Shown piece by piece: positions 1-10,169 of a stretch of DNA of 64,000 bases. The DNA comes from Mariannaea sp. PMI_226 (lineage: Eukaryota > Ascomycota > Sordariomycetes > Hypocreales > Nectriaceae). A program made the translations under genes and the position numbers. The notes under the pieces are model-generated. The model saw nothing but the letters and a program-made list of their open reading frames with translations. It was not told the origin of the DNA and made no database searches. The DNA lies in contig JANFOG010000002.1 in the NCBI GenBank assembly GCA_024336345.1, positions 4,340,001 through 4,404,000 on the forward strand. Direction: 5' to 3'. Position 1 is the stretch's first letter. Each line of letters starts with the position of its first letter.

Positions 1-1539
1 ACATTTTGTAACATTTGTTGGTCGTCAACTTCCATCTTCAGTCCAAGCTTTCTTGCAATATTTTTGTAGTCTCGAGCAAACGTTGCTTGGCTATCCGCGT
101 CAACCCAAAATACTGAGCAGGCAGGATCACGAATCCGACGGTAGGCATATTCAAGAGCGATCTGAGTTTTTCTGCGCTTGTTAGATGGAAATACTGGCCA
201 TCGTTAGGCTCTGGGATATCACTTACCCTGAGCCACCAAGCCCCCAAAGGGCCACACTATAGTACTCATTCATAGATGGTATAAGCGACTCCAGTTTAGC
301 GAATGTATCACGGGTGACAATATCCTCGTTTCGCGGGAAAGGTATCATACGACAAGGCTGGCGCACAGGCGATCTGGGACCGGAAATATTGGCAGAACTG
401 GATTCGACTTGAGTAGATTGTGTAGACTGAATATTGAATGATGACTGCGGAGAGAGAGGGCCGAAGGGCATCAAGGGTTCGGGTTTACCTGTTCGAGACC
501 ACATCCCTAACAATGCTTTCGTGGCAGCGGCCGCAGTTGCAGCAGCAAAGTTCTGCCATGTCTTATTCTTGTGGCTATCTGCGTAGTCACAAATTCCCTT
601 GACTACGATACAGGGCAACACATCCCAGAGACCAGCGCCCTCCATCTCGAATGCAAAGATACCACGGCCCTGGGCAATATTATCGCGATCTTGGCCAGAT
701 TTGAGCACTGTATCAGCAGACCCAATGCTTCCGACGAAGATTGACGGGGCCTGTGCAGCCATCAGCCGACCGTTGTACTCGAGACTTCGTTTCTCATCGA
801 GACGGCTCCGTTCTACAATATATCGGTCGTTGCAGCCAACTGTGTCACATGGTTCCAGGCGGGATAAGTCACAGATGGACTCCATGTCACACTCTGCACA
901 ACGTGTTTGGTGGTGTTTATGCCGGTAAGTCGCTTGGAACAGTCGATCTTGGTCAGTCCCTGGATACTTATAGGAGGTCCTCCAGCGCTTCTGCAACGCC
1001 TTACTCTGAATATACTCGAGAAACTTTGCGGCATCTTGTTCCACTCGTTCTCGGGCACGATTTGTTTCCAATGCCTTTATCATTCTCTGAACATTGGGGG
1101 CCGGCCTCGCCTGCTGCTGCTCAAGCGTATCCCTTTCGTGAAAGGAATCGGGATATCGTTTGCCAAAGTCGTATTGAACAATGGTTTTGCTGATGACCAC
1201 ATCACCTAGAACCAATTCGCAGTTTGGTTCGGGGTTTGGCACACCACCGCAGACGCCAACCAGCAGCACAAGGTGAATTGAGGGATAACTTCTCTGAAGA
1301 TCCTTGCCTGCGGTTGCAGCCTTGACTTTGCCCATGCCCTGCAAAAGGACTAGGACAACATCAAAGGTTCCCATCCGCCCCGTCGTATACAGATTTGTAT
1401 CTCCAGCAGGCCTTCCATATGGATCGCCATCCTCGTCCCAGAATTTGTCGATTAAAAGTGACACGGCGTCGTACTCTAGAGGCAAGGCACAGATAATGGC
1501 AATCTCGAAGCTTTCGCGTGAGGGCGGCGGCAAAGCCAT
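1..1539 (-). CDS. PNP-type NLR-like receptor (nucleoside phosphorylase domain + NB-ARC), N-terminal part, truncated by window edge
   Basis: Residues about 11-345 form a PNP_UDP-type nucleoside phosphorylase fold: FEIAIICALPLEYDAV at the start, then VGVCGGVPN, the FEMEGAG glutamate motif (about 297-303) and the CDYADSHKNKTWQN motif near 317-330. A Ser/Pro-rich linker (about 346-395) leads to FPRNEDIVTRD and the P-loop GLGGSGKT (433-440), an NB-ARC/NACHT-like ATPase start. Exon 1 is 1539..227; a 55 bp GT-AG intron (226..172) splits the last P-loop glycine codon; exon 2 begins at 171 with KTQIALEYAYRRIRD and FWVDAD and runs off the left edge. The repeat domain expected downstream (TPR or ankyrin in relatives) is not visible. 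Fungal NLRs of this architecture are linked by family knowledge to non-self recognition and programmed cell death; that role here is inferred. A His/Cys-rich insert lies at about 207-236. The ATG at 1539 gives a start directly before the domain. Confidence 0.88.
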
Positions 1540-2645
1540 AGCGAAACGACGATGGGCCAGCCCGACCGTAGGTTCCGTTTAGTTAGGCGGTTTTGTTTGA
1601 CGGGGGTTGAAAGAGACAAGACCTGTCGCCTCTTGGGATTAAGTCTGCCTGTCCCATCAGGTCGGGCTGCAGACTCAGCCGCAGGCTCAGACGCACGCAG
1701 GACTCAGCTGCGCAAATCAGCCCCGCGCTCTGCTACCTTTGTTCAGCTCACGTGGGCGAAACCGTGACAGCCCGTGGCCCCCAACCCAAGCGGTCGCGTC
1801 GACATTTATTAGGGCCGGGTTTGGAGCTGGGTTCTCAATAAGTTCGTCCTTGGTCAATACAGGTAGACTGGGAAACTTGTCATAAGATGAGTAGCCAAGA
1901 TATAGGTATAAACAAAGTATAGGAGGTAGAGAGGTAAGTAAGTAGTAATAGAAGCAAGGTCCTGGGTCACACGAGTTCCACGTAGCTGCCTTCCAACTTG
2001 CCAACTGTAATTGCCTAGGTAAATCAATAATAAGGTACCTTCCATTATCTTGTAATTGTGTTGTAATTATAGTCTCATTCTCTCAGTGAGAAAGCAAGGC
2101 CGTACTGTATCTGCCTATCTGGGCCTCTTGGCGGTATTTCCTCCAAGTCGCGGCGTGGTAAGTTATATCCCGTACTTGATTGATTTTATCAACTGAGCGC
2201 CTAATTGTCAGATACCTTTCGTTGAGGCAACTGGCCAGGTTTAGCCAATCACGCAAGGTTGCTCTGTAACAATCAACTTATCTGATGGTCTGATTCTGTT
2301 TGCTGCCAAATAACATTAATAACCTTGCAGATCACTCTCTATATGTTAACTTGTCTCTGTAGCTTGTTGGTTGGAACGCTATTTGTGGAAAAAATACCCC
2401 TCAACCATGCAACTTCCTTGGTCAAGTGGAGCGACTTGCTTGACAACTTCACAGTAGAGCTAATGCCTGAGGTGCTATAATTAGTGCTATGTACCTTGCT
2501 TTCAGGTAGGTTACCTTATTTACCTTGGAACTGCCATCCCAAGTAATCTGTACCTCAGTTATTTAGGTAGTTAGTTATCAGACATTCACTCTACAACTTA
2601 CAACAACCCTACAACAACCTCAATCAATCAAACAACTCAACCACC

Positions 2646-2744
2646 ATGTCTACATCGTAAGCCCCCTCTCTCCCGATATAGCTAGGGTATAACGGAGCTC
2701 TGCCCAGAAGCTACCGAGGCGCAGGGGTTGCCGTATTTAAATAG
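2646..2744 (+). CDS. Possible spliced micro-gene encoding a 15-residue peptide (speculative)
   Basis: An ATG in a strong fungal start context (ACCACCATGTC) follows a CA-rich, T-poor leader typical of transcribed fungal 5' UTRs (about 2585-2645). Eleven bases later the frame meets GTAAGC, a good donor. An acceptor CCCAG at 2707 with an upstream TATAAC-like branch site gives a 51 bp intron. The joined frame would read MSTSSYRGAGVAVFK and then stop at 2744. I do not recognise the peptide. It could be a short leader ORF, the first exon of a longer transcript whose other exons I cannot identify, or chance. Start context and donor are seen directly; the gene status is inference. Confidence 0.25.
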
Positions 2745-2998
2745 GCCACCGATTGTGCCGGTACCCGACAATCCCACTCTGTAATTCGCGATATGGAAGC
2801 ACTAGGATTCATCATCAGTGTTAGGATTTCTCTCTCGCCGTCCTTTTCGCTCATTATACAGATTACGTACATAGTATGAAGACATCAGGCGGTAACCACT
2901 CCATAATTTGGTTTTGTGGCAGTGTTTGGTTAGGCATGTGGAGGAAACGGTGAACTACACGCACATACTCACATACGCACACTCTCAGTCGTTCCCAG

Positions 2999-3001
<3 letters not shown>

Positions 3002-3036
<35 letters not shown>
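3002..3036. repeat. (TC)n microsatellite in GPI gene leader
   Basis: About 17 uninterrupted TC dinucleotides lie 75-110 bp before the start codon at 3111, within the presumed 5' leader. Pyrimidine tracts near the transcription start are common in filamentous fungi; this one is unusually pure and probably length-variable. Confidence 0.95.
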
Positions 3037-3043
<7 letters not shown>

Positions 3044-3110
3044 CCTCCATTATTACAACTTACTCCCTGCTTTGGTCTTTATTTCCCTTCGTTAACTACG
3101 AGTTGAAAAA

Positions 3111-3719
3111 ATGTTCAAACCATCGCTTTTACTATCCGCCTTCTCCATGCTGGCTCTGGGCAGGCTCGCCTTGGCTGAAGGCTGTTCCACCCACAGCTTT
3201 ACCAGTTGCGCTGACGGCATTGTCCACTGGTTCGACCCTGACACCGGCCAAGTATGCGATCCTATTGACTGCGGCGGTGGTCGAGCTCCTCCCAAGACCA
3301 ACGTCCCAGGTTGCGCTGGCTACACCGGCACCGAAGTTCCCACAACCTCCTATCTCTCGTGCTGGAAGCCCTCCGCTACAAAGGCTCTCAGCTCTGCTGC
3401 TGAGTCCACCACGGACATCCAGACAACCAGCGAGAAGTCCACCAAGACGGCTGCTGGAGCCGTGACTAAAACGGAACCCGAGACGACTCAGACGAACGCG
3501 GTTCATTCTAGCACTGATGACAAGGAGCACACTTCGGGTTTGCAACAATCCGAAGTCTCAACCACGTCAGCCGCTAAATTGTCGACGGCACAAAATCCAA
3601 CAACCCACAGCAGCACACCAAGTTCCACCAGCACTCCTAACGCTGGAAATTCCATGTACGGTTCACTAATTTCTGCTTCTCTGCCAGTCGTGGTCGCTGG
3701 TGTGTTGATCTTCACTTAA
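3111..3719 (+). CDS. Small secreted GPI-anchored cell-surface protein, Ser/Thr-rich
   Basis: The 202-residue intronless product has a signal peptide (1-22, ending LALA before EGC). A compact N-terminal domain has six cysteines (C25, C33, C49, C54, C68, C84) around HWFDPDTGQVCDP and CGGGRAP. A Ser/Thr-rich stalk (about 85-180) follows, then a short linker and a C-terminal hydrophobic tail (SLPVVVAGVLIFT), the layout of a GPI-anchored wall or plasma-membrane protein. The CDPxDCGGGRAP domain recurs in filamentous ascomycetes, where some databases label it 'siderophore biosynthesis'; nothing in the sequence supports an enzymatic role. The six cysteines probably form three disulfides. Many stalk Ser/Thr are likely O-mannosylated (inference). 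A CT microsatellite lies in the leader. Confidence 0.85.
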   Translation: MFKPSLLLSAFSMLALGRLALAEGCSTHSFTSCADGIVHWFDPDTGQVCDPIDCGGGRAPPKTNVPGCAGYTGTEVPTTSYLSCWKPSATKALSSAAESTTDIQTTSEKSTKTAAGAVTKTEPETTQTNAVHSSTDDKEHTSGLQQSEVSTTSAAKLSTAQNPTTHSSTPSSTSTPNAGNSMYGSLISASLPVVVAGVLIFT

Positions 3720-4257
3720 CCAACCAACCTACCCGGGAGCTACGATGGGAAACAATGAACCTTGGATGAGATTTTCCACGAGAGAGAGAATGCGTGCTCA
3801 AATGGCCAAAGTAATGCTAAATCTTAATCGATCATAATATCATAATCAATTGAATATCATCTCGTATTTGAACAGTAATGTGAACGACATGTACCTACAC
3901 CGAATCCAAAAGGAGATGACGTTGAGTCGCTGAACTAAACTCGGACAAACCACATCAATTCTTGGCTCTCCTGAGAACCTAGTATGAATACAAACAAAAA
4001 GAATGAAAAGGTAAACCATATCCAATAAAGCGTCCAAAGAAACTAGGCACCCTGCAGCGCAACCAAAGCACCGGACAAGACTTAGAAACCAACGCCTCCC
4101 CCGTCTCTACAGGGTGTCGTTCCAATCCCCGATTTTTGAACCGTTCCCTCCCCCCGTTCTCCCATACCGCTTGTACCTGAACCGAACAAAATTTAAGGTA
4201 CACTAAGAGATCGCATCTAGAAAGACAACTAAAACGTCCTGATCCCTCCGTGATAAA
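3720..4257. other. Spacer between convergent 3' ends
   Basis: This holds the 3' UTRs of the rightward GPI gene and the leftward SLM1-like gene. It includes AT-rich stretches (about 3815-3860) suited to 3' end formation. No coding signal was recognised. Confidence 0.6.
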
Positions 4258-7153
4258 CTAAACAGGAGCACCATGTGGATACCCACCTGGGATATGCAGA
4301 TTGGATATGGTCATGACACTCTCTGTTCTCGCATTGTGGGATGTTGGCCGCACAGGGGTATGGTCTTCATCATCGAGATCGTTCGTAAGCGACTCGCCTT
4401 CAGGGGCCACCATCGCCATAGACCTAGGAATTCCTGACTTGTTGGCGATATCGCCCAGCTTGGGGAACGCTTCGCCGTCGAGTACTACGCCATTCTCACT
4501 CCTGTCCTGTAGAGTACTGTCGGTTCGGTCATCCCCATAGAGTTTCCTGTTCTCAGCAGCAATCGCGTCATCGAATCGGCCTTCATTCTGAGTGTCGGGA
4601 GGCGCTTCGCGATTCATTTCATCTCGTCTCTGGTTGTCGTACTGATCTGGGAAGGGTTGTTGATTCGGCGGCTCGGGCAGGACCACAGGCATCATAAAGT
4701 AATCCTGGGTTGAAGTTTGCTGCTGCTGCTGAATTGGTTCATTCGTATACGGATTTACGCCGTCATGTTGTGCTTTCTGACTGGCGATGGCGGCATTAGA
4801 ATGCATCGCATCCATGGGTGTTTGTTCGGTACCGCCGTAGCCCATGTGGTGGGCACCGTATATTGCGCCGCTTACCACGGCCGCTGCCGGCAGAGCTCCC
4901 GAGACAGCGGTTATCGCGGGATCCGGTCGCTGGTCCTGGGGGCTGGAGTTTATACTAGAAGGCGAATGAGAGGCCTGTAAGCCACGTTGCGCATTGACTT
5001 GGATATCAGATGGGAACCGCCCACCTGCTTGAGATCGACGGGGTGTCGTGTCGTGCGATTTCGATCCCGGATTCGCATATACTTGAGATTCGGCCGCGAA
5101 AGGCTCCTCATCGTCCTCGTCGAGCAGTCCGTCACTACTAACCGATCTTCGTGACGAGCGGCTCAGGCTGCGGCCATGGCTTCGCACGAACTGGCTCCGT
5201 TCCTCAGCAGTCTTTTCCGTGAGAGCCTTGATATCTTCATACCAGGCCATCATCGTGTCGTGACTCTCAGCGCGGAAAACCCAGCTATGCCCACGATGCA
5301 TCCCGCCCGTCTGTCGGCCCTTCAGTATGAATTTGTTCGACGACCCTCCCTCGGCTGAATGTGACCCTAACTTTTGTTCTGGAAGATAGAGAGACATGAC
5401 AGGGGCTTGCGCCTTGTCTGCTGATTTGAACTCGTGAAGATGAGTAGCGGAAAGAACGTACCTTGGCGTGCCATGTTAGTCAAGGAAAAAAAAAAAGCGA
5501 GGGCGCGATTGCGATCAATAGAGACTTACCAGCCGGCCGTATAACTCTTGAGATACTTGCTCTTGCGCTCAAGCAGTCCAGCCCGAATCTCTTGTGCAGA
5601 CTCATGATCCTGGCCGGGATAATGAATCTGATCGGCAGATCGGATGGGGATGTTTGGATCAACGAATTGGCTGTCGTTGGTCACGAAATGAATCCATTCT
5701 TGATCCTTGGGCATTGAGATCGGACCCTCGCGAAGTTCTTCGATGACGCCATACGCATTATCGGCCTCACGCTTGAGGATTCCAGCGTAGGCGTTATAGG
5801 CCTTTTGAATCTCACCCACCACAATCGATTCTAATTCCCGGCCGGAGTTTTCAAGGTTAAGATATGCCTGTGCCAGGTTAGGGAGAAGCAACTCTCAATA
5901 AAGAAGAGGAAGGGGGGGGAAGAGGGGAAAAAGTTAGTTGTGCTGTGTCACGGTAACACATACTTGATGTAAATAGTTCTCCTCATCCACTTGACGCTCC
6001 ACTTGACGATCGACCGCTAATCGAAGCAGATAGGGATCTTGCTTGCCCGTCGTCAGGGACTCATCCATTTCGTTCTTCCCCAGGACATCGCCGAGATTTC
6101 TCACGGCCTTGCGTGTGCCATCCATTTCCTTTGCGACAGTATTTTTGAAGTCACCTGACAGATTCTTGATTTCCTTGATCTTCTGTTGAAGATCACTCCT
6201 CAACCCGGTCAGGGCGAGAATGACATCATCCTCAATCTCCTTGGCCTTGTTGGCTTCGATGACAGCGTTTTTGTTGTATGAACGAATAAATTGAAGCGCA
6301 TCATCAATTCCGGCTGTAGAAAGAAAGCCTGAGGGAGTTGCAATATTGTTCGAGACGTTCGATAGCTTGAGCAGGGTTTTGGATCTATGCTCATATTGTG
6401 ACTGGATTTCTCGGAAATAGGCGATTAGGTCTTTGAGAATCTTTCTCCAAGCTGCAAGAGTGTGTTAGTACTGATCCACTGACGCTGTTGGAGTTCTACT
6501 ATTTCATTCTCTCCTTTGCTACTTGGAGGGGGTGGAGACGTACACTGAAATCGGTTTGAGAGTACTTCGGTCGGGTTCCCAGATGTCGGTACCGGACAGT
6601 GGAAAGCGCTGTGGGCTTCATCAGGATCTGAAGTCGATTGCAGAGCGAGACTCTTGACGCTGCCCGCTCTCATACTACGTCGGCTGTTGCTACGTTTGAG
6701 ACTGCCATTGCGCCGCAATGAATTCTTCTTCTTGAGAGTATTGCCACGGCTGGGCAGCTGCTGGTCGTCGCCGGCGTTGAAACTATGAACAGAGGGCGTT
6801 CGCTGCATGTTGGTTCCGGGAGCTTGCTGGCCGTCAGCCATCATCAGGGAGCTGCGCTGCGAGGCGTTCCATTCCTCGGTGAAGCGGCCGACTTGATGAG
6901 AATTCTGCGGCTGGGGCACGGCGAGACTGAGATGGTAGTTATTGTTGTTTGCGATATCGTCGTCGTAGCGGGATCGATGGCTGCTGTTGGTAGCTGGGTT
7001 GGAGTTGATGTCGCGCTGCTGGTGGTCAACAGCGCCTGGTGGGGAGAGGGGCGAAGGAGTCTGATTATAGGAGTAGGAATAGTTGGGGGACTGAGAGAGA
7101 TGTTGTTGCTGTTGATGTTGCTGCTGCTGGAAATGAGCCGGATGCAGATCCAT
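4258..7153 (-). CDS. SLM1: SLM1-like BAR/PH-domain protein, PI(4,5)P2- and TORC2-linked
   Basis: Four exons (7153..6544, 6451..5964, 5891..5530, 5461..4258) join in frame to 887 residues. The N-terminus is low-complexity and Gln/Asn/Ser-rich (FQQQQHQQQQ) with basic stretches. A BAR-like helical region starts after the first junction (WRKILKDLIAYFREIQSQYE) and runs to about residue 470 (NLAQAYLNLENSGRELES). A PH domain spans about 475-580 (SYTAGWYVLSATHLHEFKS, RGHSWVFRAESHDTMMAWYEDI). The acidic, Ser-rich tail of about 300 residues is probably regulatory. In yeast, Slm1/2 bind PI(4,5)P2 at eisosomes, activate TORC2-Ypk1 and affect actin and endocytosis. The ATG at 7153 has a CCGCCATGG context; upstream in-frame codons belong to the leader. 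The donor and acceptor choice at junction 1 is slightly less certain (FQSWRK). Confidence 0.9.
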
Positions 7154-10100
7154 GGCGGAGGTGGCGCTATATGCCTCCCGCTCGCTGTGTGACAGCCAGC
7201 AAGCAAGTATGAGGGTGGTGGCGCGCAGGAGGGAAGGCAGCACGCAGGAGGGAGGAGGAGGAGGAGGAGGAGTAGTAGTAGGAGGGTTGGAAGAGTAACA
7301 GGATCTTTAGTACAACTAGGTAGTCAAGGCAGCCAAATCTGAATGGAAGAGGACGAAGAAAGGAGGGGGGGAGGAAAGCGAACAGAAATCGAAAGCCAGC
7401 ATCACAAAGGAGCGTAAACTTCCAGGTTCGGGCTGATGTTGACGCAATGGGGCGCACAAAGGGAGCTGGTAGCTGCAACTTGGCTTGGCAACCTTTCCGC
7501 CGCCCGAAGAGGAGCTGGAGCACTAATTGATTTGGATCCAATCGATTTCGGCGACAGCTCGAGACTCGTGGTCCTGGAGACAATCCACTGTAAACTCCCG
7601 CTGTCACTAATAAGTTACAGTTACCTTACCGACCGACCTACGTACCCCCCCCCCCCCCCCCATTGGAACTAAGGACGTACCGTAGCGCAGAGCGGGGCAG
7701 CAGGCTATGATCAGTTAGGTAGTTGCCTTAGTTAGTTGCCTCCGAGAGTCGTGATGGGATGGCTGTGCAATTACTACTTGTATGACTACGTGGATGCACT
7801 GCATGCATGTTTGCACCGCAGGCTTGGCATGTACAGAGTTGGCGCAGAGAAGGATGGCAACCGAAAAAGAAGAATGTGGAGGAAAAAAAAAGAAAGAAAG
7901 AAAAAGAAAAAGCTACCCAAGGTTTTGGGCTGAGGTCGGATGAACAAGCCATCCCGATTCGACGAGGGAGATGTCACTAACAATGGGTTGGAAGACACGA
8001 GGAATGTATCTTGCCCTTGTGGCTGTCGCTTCGCTCACCTCACTTCTCGCCTCGGGGTGTTGACCAGGCTCCGCACGAATGGCACAAAGGTCAAAAGGTC
8101 AAAAGGGAGCCAGTAATTTAGAGGACTAATATTTCCATACATAAAACGAACTTCTCACTCGGTAGGTAAGTACATAAAAGTAGCTAGCTTTGAATAGAGA
8201 TGGACTAGCGGGACAGAAAAGAAATAAAGGATAGTTGTGTTATGCGAATGGAGCAGGCAGTCTGTACGAATATTATTATGGATGTACCACGGAATCGAAG
8301 CTAAATTGAATGATGAGGAGCGTCTGCTGGGGAATGACGACAACGACATTTCAGTACCAACAACCAGACAAGATGCTAGGTATCGATCAGCTTCAATGTA
8401 TGATAGCTGGGTTGGCGGCTCCCTTAGGCACTCTATATTGGATCGAAATAATATGAGAGCGGCTTTGGCAGCATTTTGCTTGCCCTCCCCTCAAGAAGAT
8501 CCAAGCTGCCCACGACCAAGAACCAACCATCAATCAAAACCCTTCATTTTGGACTCTTTAATTACCGGACATTAAGCAAGCAAGCACTTTAAAGGCGGAA
8601 TATGGGCTCACGTCCTTCTCCCCCCCCTTCCCCTCCCCCGGAACAGCATGGTACCTGCATGTACATGACCTCCCTTTCTTCATCCCCACGTCTTGCTCAG
8701 CCTGCGAGCTGATCGCCGCCATGATCATTCACATGTCAACTGCTTCCGGACCCATGACGCCGTGTCGTTCTAACTCCAGGCGCACTCTATTCCTTGAAGT
8801 TACCTCTCTGCAGGCCAATCAGATAGAAGCAGCCAAGACAGATCTTCAGCCAGAAAAGCCTCCAGGTTTCCCAAGGTTCCCCCATGTATCCTCTCCCACC
8901 TTCCCGGCTACGCCCCACTGATGACGTTGACGGCCGGCCACGCCTGGTCCAGCTCAGTCTTTCCTCTCCATCTCTCGGGGTCTCTCCCTTCCGTTCGCCG
9001 TTCTCCAGGCTCTGGCGATACCCTCAAAACTAAAACCCTTACTCCATATATGCCAGATCTCCATAGCAGTCGTCATCTCGCCACATTTCCGGACTCAGCC
9101 TCCTCAATTCACTGCAGAAACAGTCCACCTTCTCCCCCCTCCCGTTATTTTCTGTGCTATGCATCCAGAAATGATTCTTTCGGTAACGCCGGTTTGTGTG
9201 TGATAGGAAATTCTTGGTACAGGATAGTTCCTCTCCCAAGAGATGGGCCTCTGATTGCCCATCCACCACGTGCCCCTGAAAGCCAATATGAGACTTTGGC
9301 GCTTGCTGACCCTTCTCTCCAACAAAATACCTACTACGAACACTGACATGCAGTAATACGTTAGAGTGACACGCACACACACTAAACGTCCACCGTCACC
9401 TTTCTATCTACGCCACCAAGACAAGCCGCATTCGGTTGGGCAGCCCTCCGGCTGATCGTCCCATTGATTGGCCCCTCTGCGTTTAGCAGCTAATAGTTGA
9501 GTGATGGTGACTCTGACTGGTGATGAGTTACGAAACTTCCAGGCTCTCTTCAATAACGTCAACCACGTCCTCAGGAATGCTAGTCATGTACTTTACATCA
9601 CTGTTCACGTCCGCAAGAAATCCTACCAGTACGTTTGAGAATGACAAGACACTACATCAAATTAACACCCTAACATCTATTTCCCTTCCTAATCATTTCT
9701 CGCTTGCTGTGAATCACTACATATCAGGATATTCTCCGCCGGTTCTTTTCTTTCATGGGATTGACAGGAAAAATTAATTCTACGCCATGCATGGTTATGG
9801 ATTTGTATATGATTTGGCTGTTCATTTTTGTCTGTCCGTTCATGATGCTTGATAACAGCTATGTGACCTCTCGCTCGCCTGTAATCTTTCAAACGATCCT
9901 GGAACGCCATGCTCCATAACTGTGCCCAGCGAAATCTCAACAACGCCTTCATGAAACTGCATATCCTTCGCATTTATCGCAATCGTGCGAACTACTAGAC
10001 GTAGATCTCGTCATCGGCCGTATCGTTATGGGCCGTATTTTGTTTTCGCTTCGTTGTACTCATTCTGTTAAAAAAAATACTGTAAGTTCATTATCGTTCG

Positions 10101-10169
10101 ACAACCATTGCTAGCTTGCCAGTCGACTTTTCCTGACCCTCACGTCCATGATCAAGTCAATATTGTGGC
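7154..10169. other. 3 kb spacer upstream of SLM1-like gene
   Basis: The region nearest 7153 is the SLM1 leader and promoter, with GGA/AGT triplet runs at about 7250-7275 and a C homopolymer at 7645-7661. Farther on there is a purine tract (7885-7915). Short open frames at about 8237-8575 and 8921-9346 show no recognisable motif and look fortuitous. The right part should hold the LDB17 3' UTR. Confidence 0.6.
7645..7661. repeat. 17-base poly-C tract
   Basis: Seventeen consecutive C residues are flanked by CGACCTACGTA and ATTGG, about 0.5 kb upstream of the SLM1 start. Such tracts are replication-slippage prone, so its length may be an assembly artefact or polymorphic. Confidence 0.95.

Larger units (their letters stand above)
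1540..3110. other. Intergenic region upstream of NLR and GPI protein genes
   Basis: This 1.57 kb spacer carries the promoter of the leftward NLR gene and that of the rightward GPI-protein gene. It contains AGGTACCT/CAGGTAGG-type words (for example 2033-2040 and near 2505), a TATTTAAATA palindrome near 2734 and a long CT microsatellite close to the GPI gene. A small spliced gene may sit at 2646-2744. No other coding signal was recognised. Confidence 0.6.

Noticed and set aside
599..1209. Plus-strand open frames of 100-150 codons at the left end
   Set aside because: They are antisense shadows of the PNP-NLR exon, whose minus-strand frame has clear domain motifs.
2908..3465. 185-codon plus-strand frame with a SLSLSL run
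   Set aside because: It reads the CT microsatellite and then overlaps the GPI gene out of frame; no motif.
6785..7206. Leu/Val-rich plus frame and Ser/Thr-rich minus frame
   Set aside because: Both are other-frame readings of the Gln/Asn-rich SLM1 N-terminal exon.
8237..9346. Open frames of 112 and 141 codons in the SLM1-LDB17 spacer
   Set aside because: No recognisable domain and irregular codon use; judged fortuitous.
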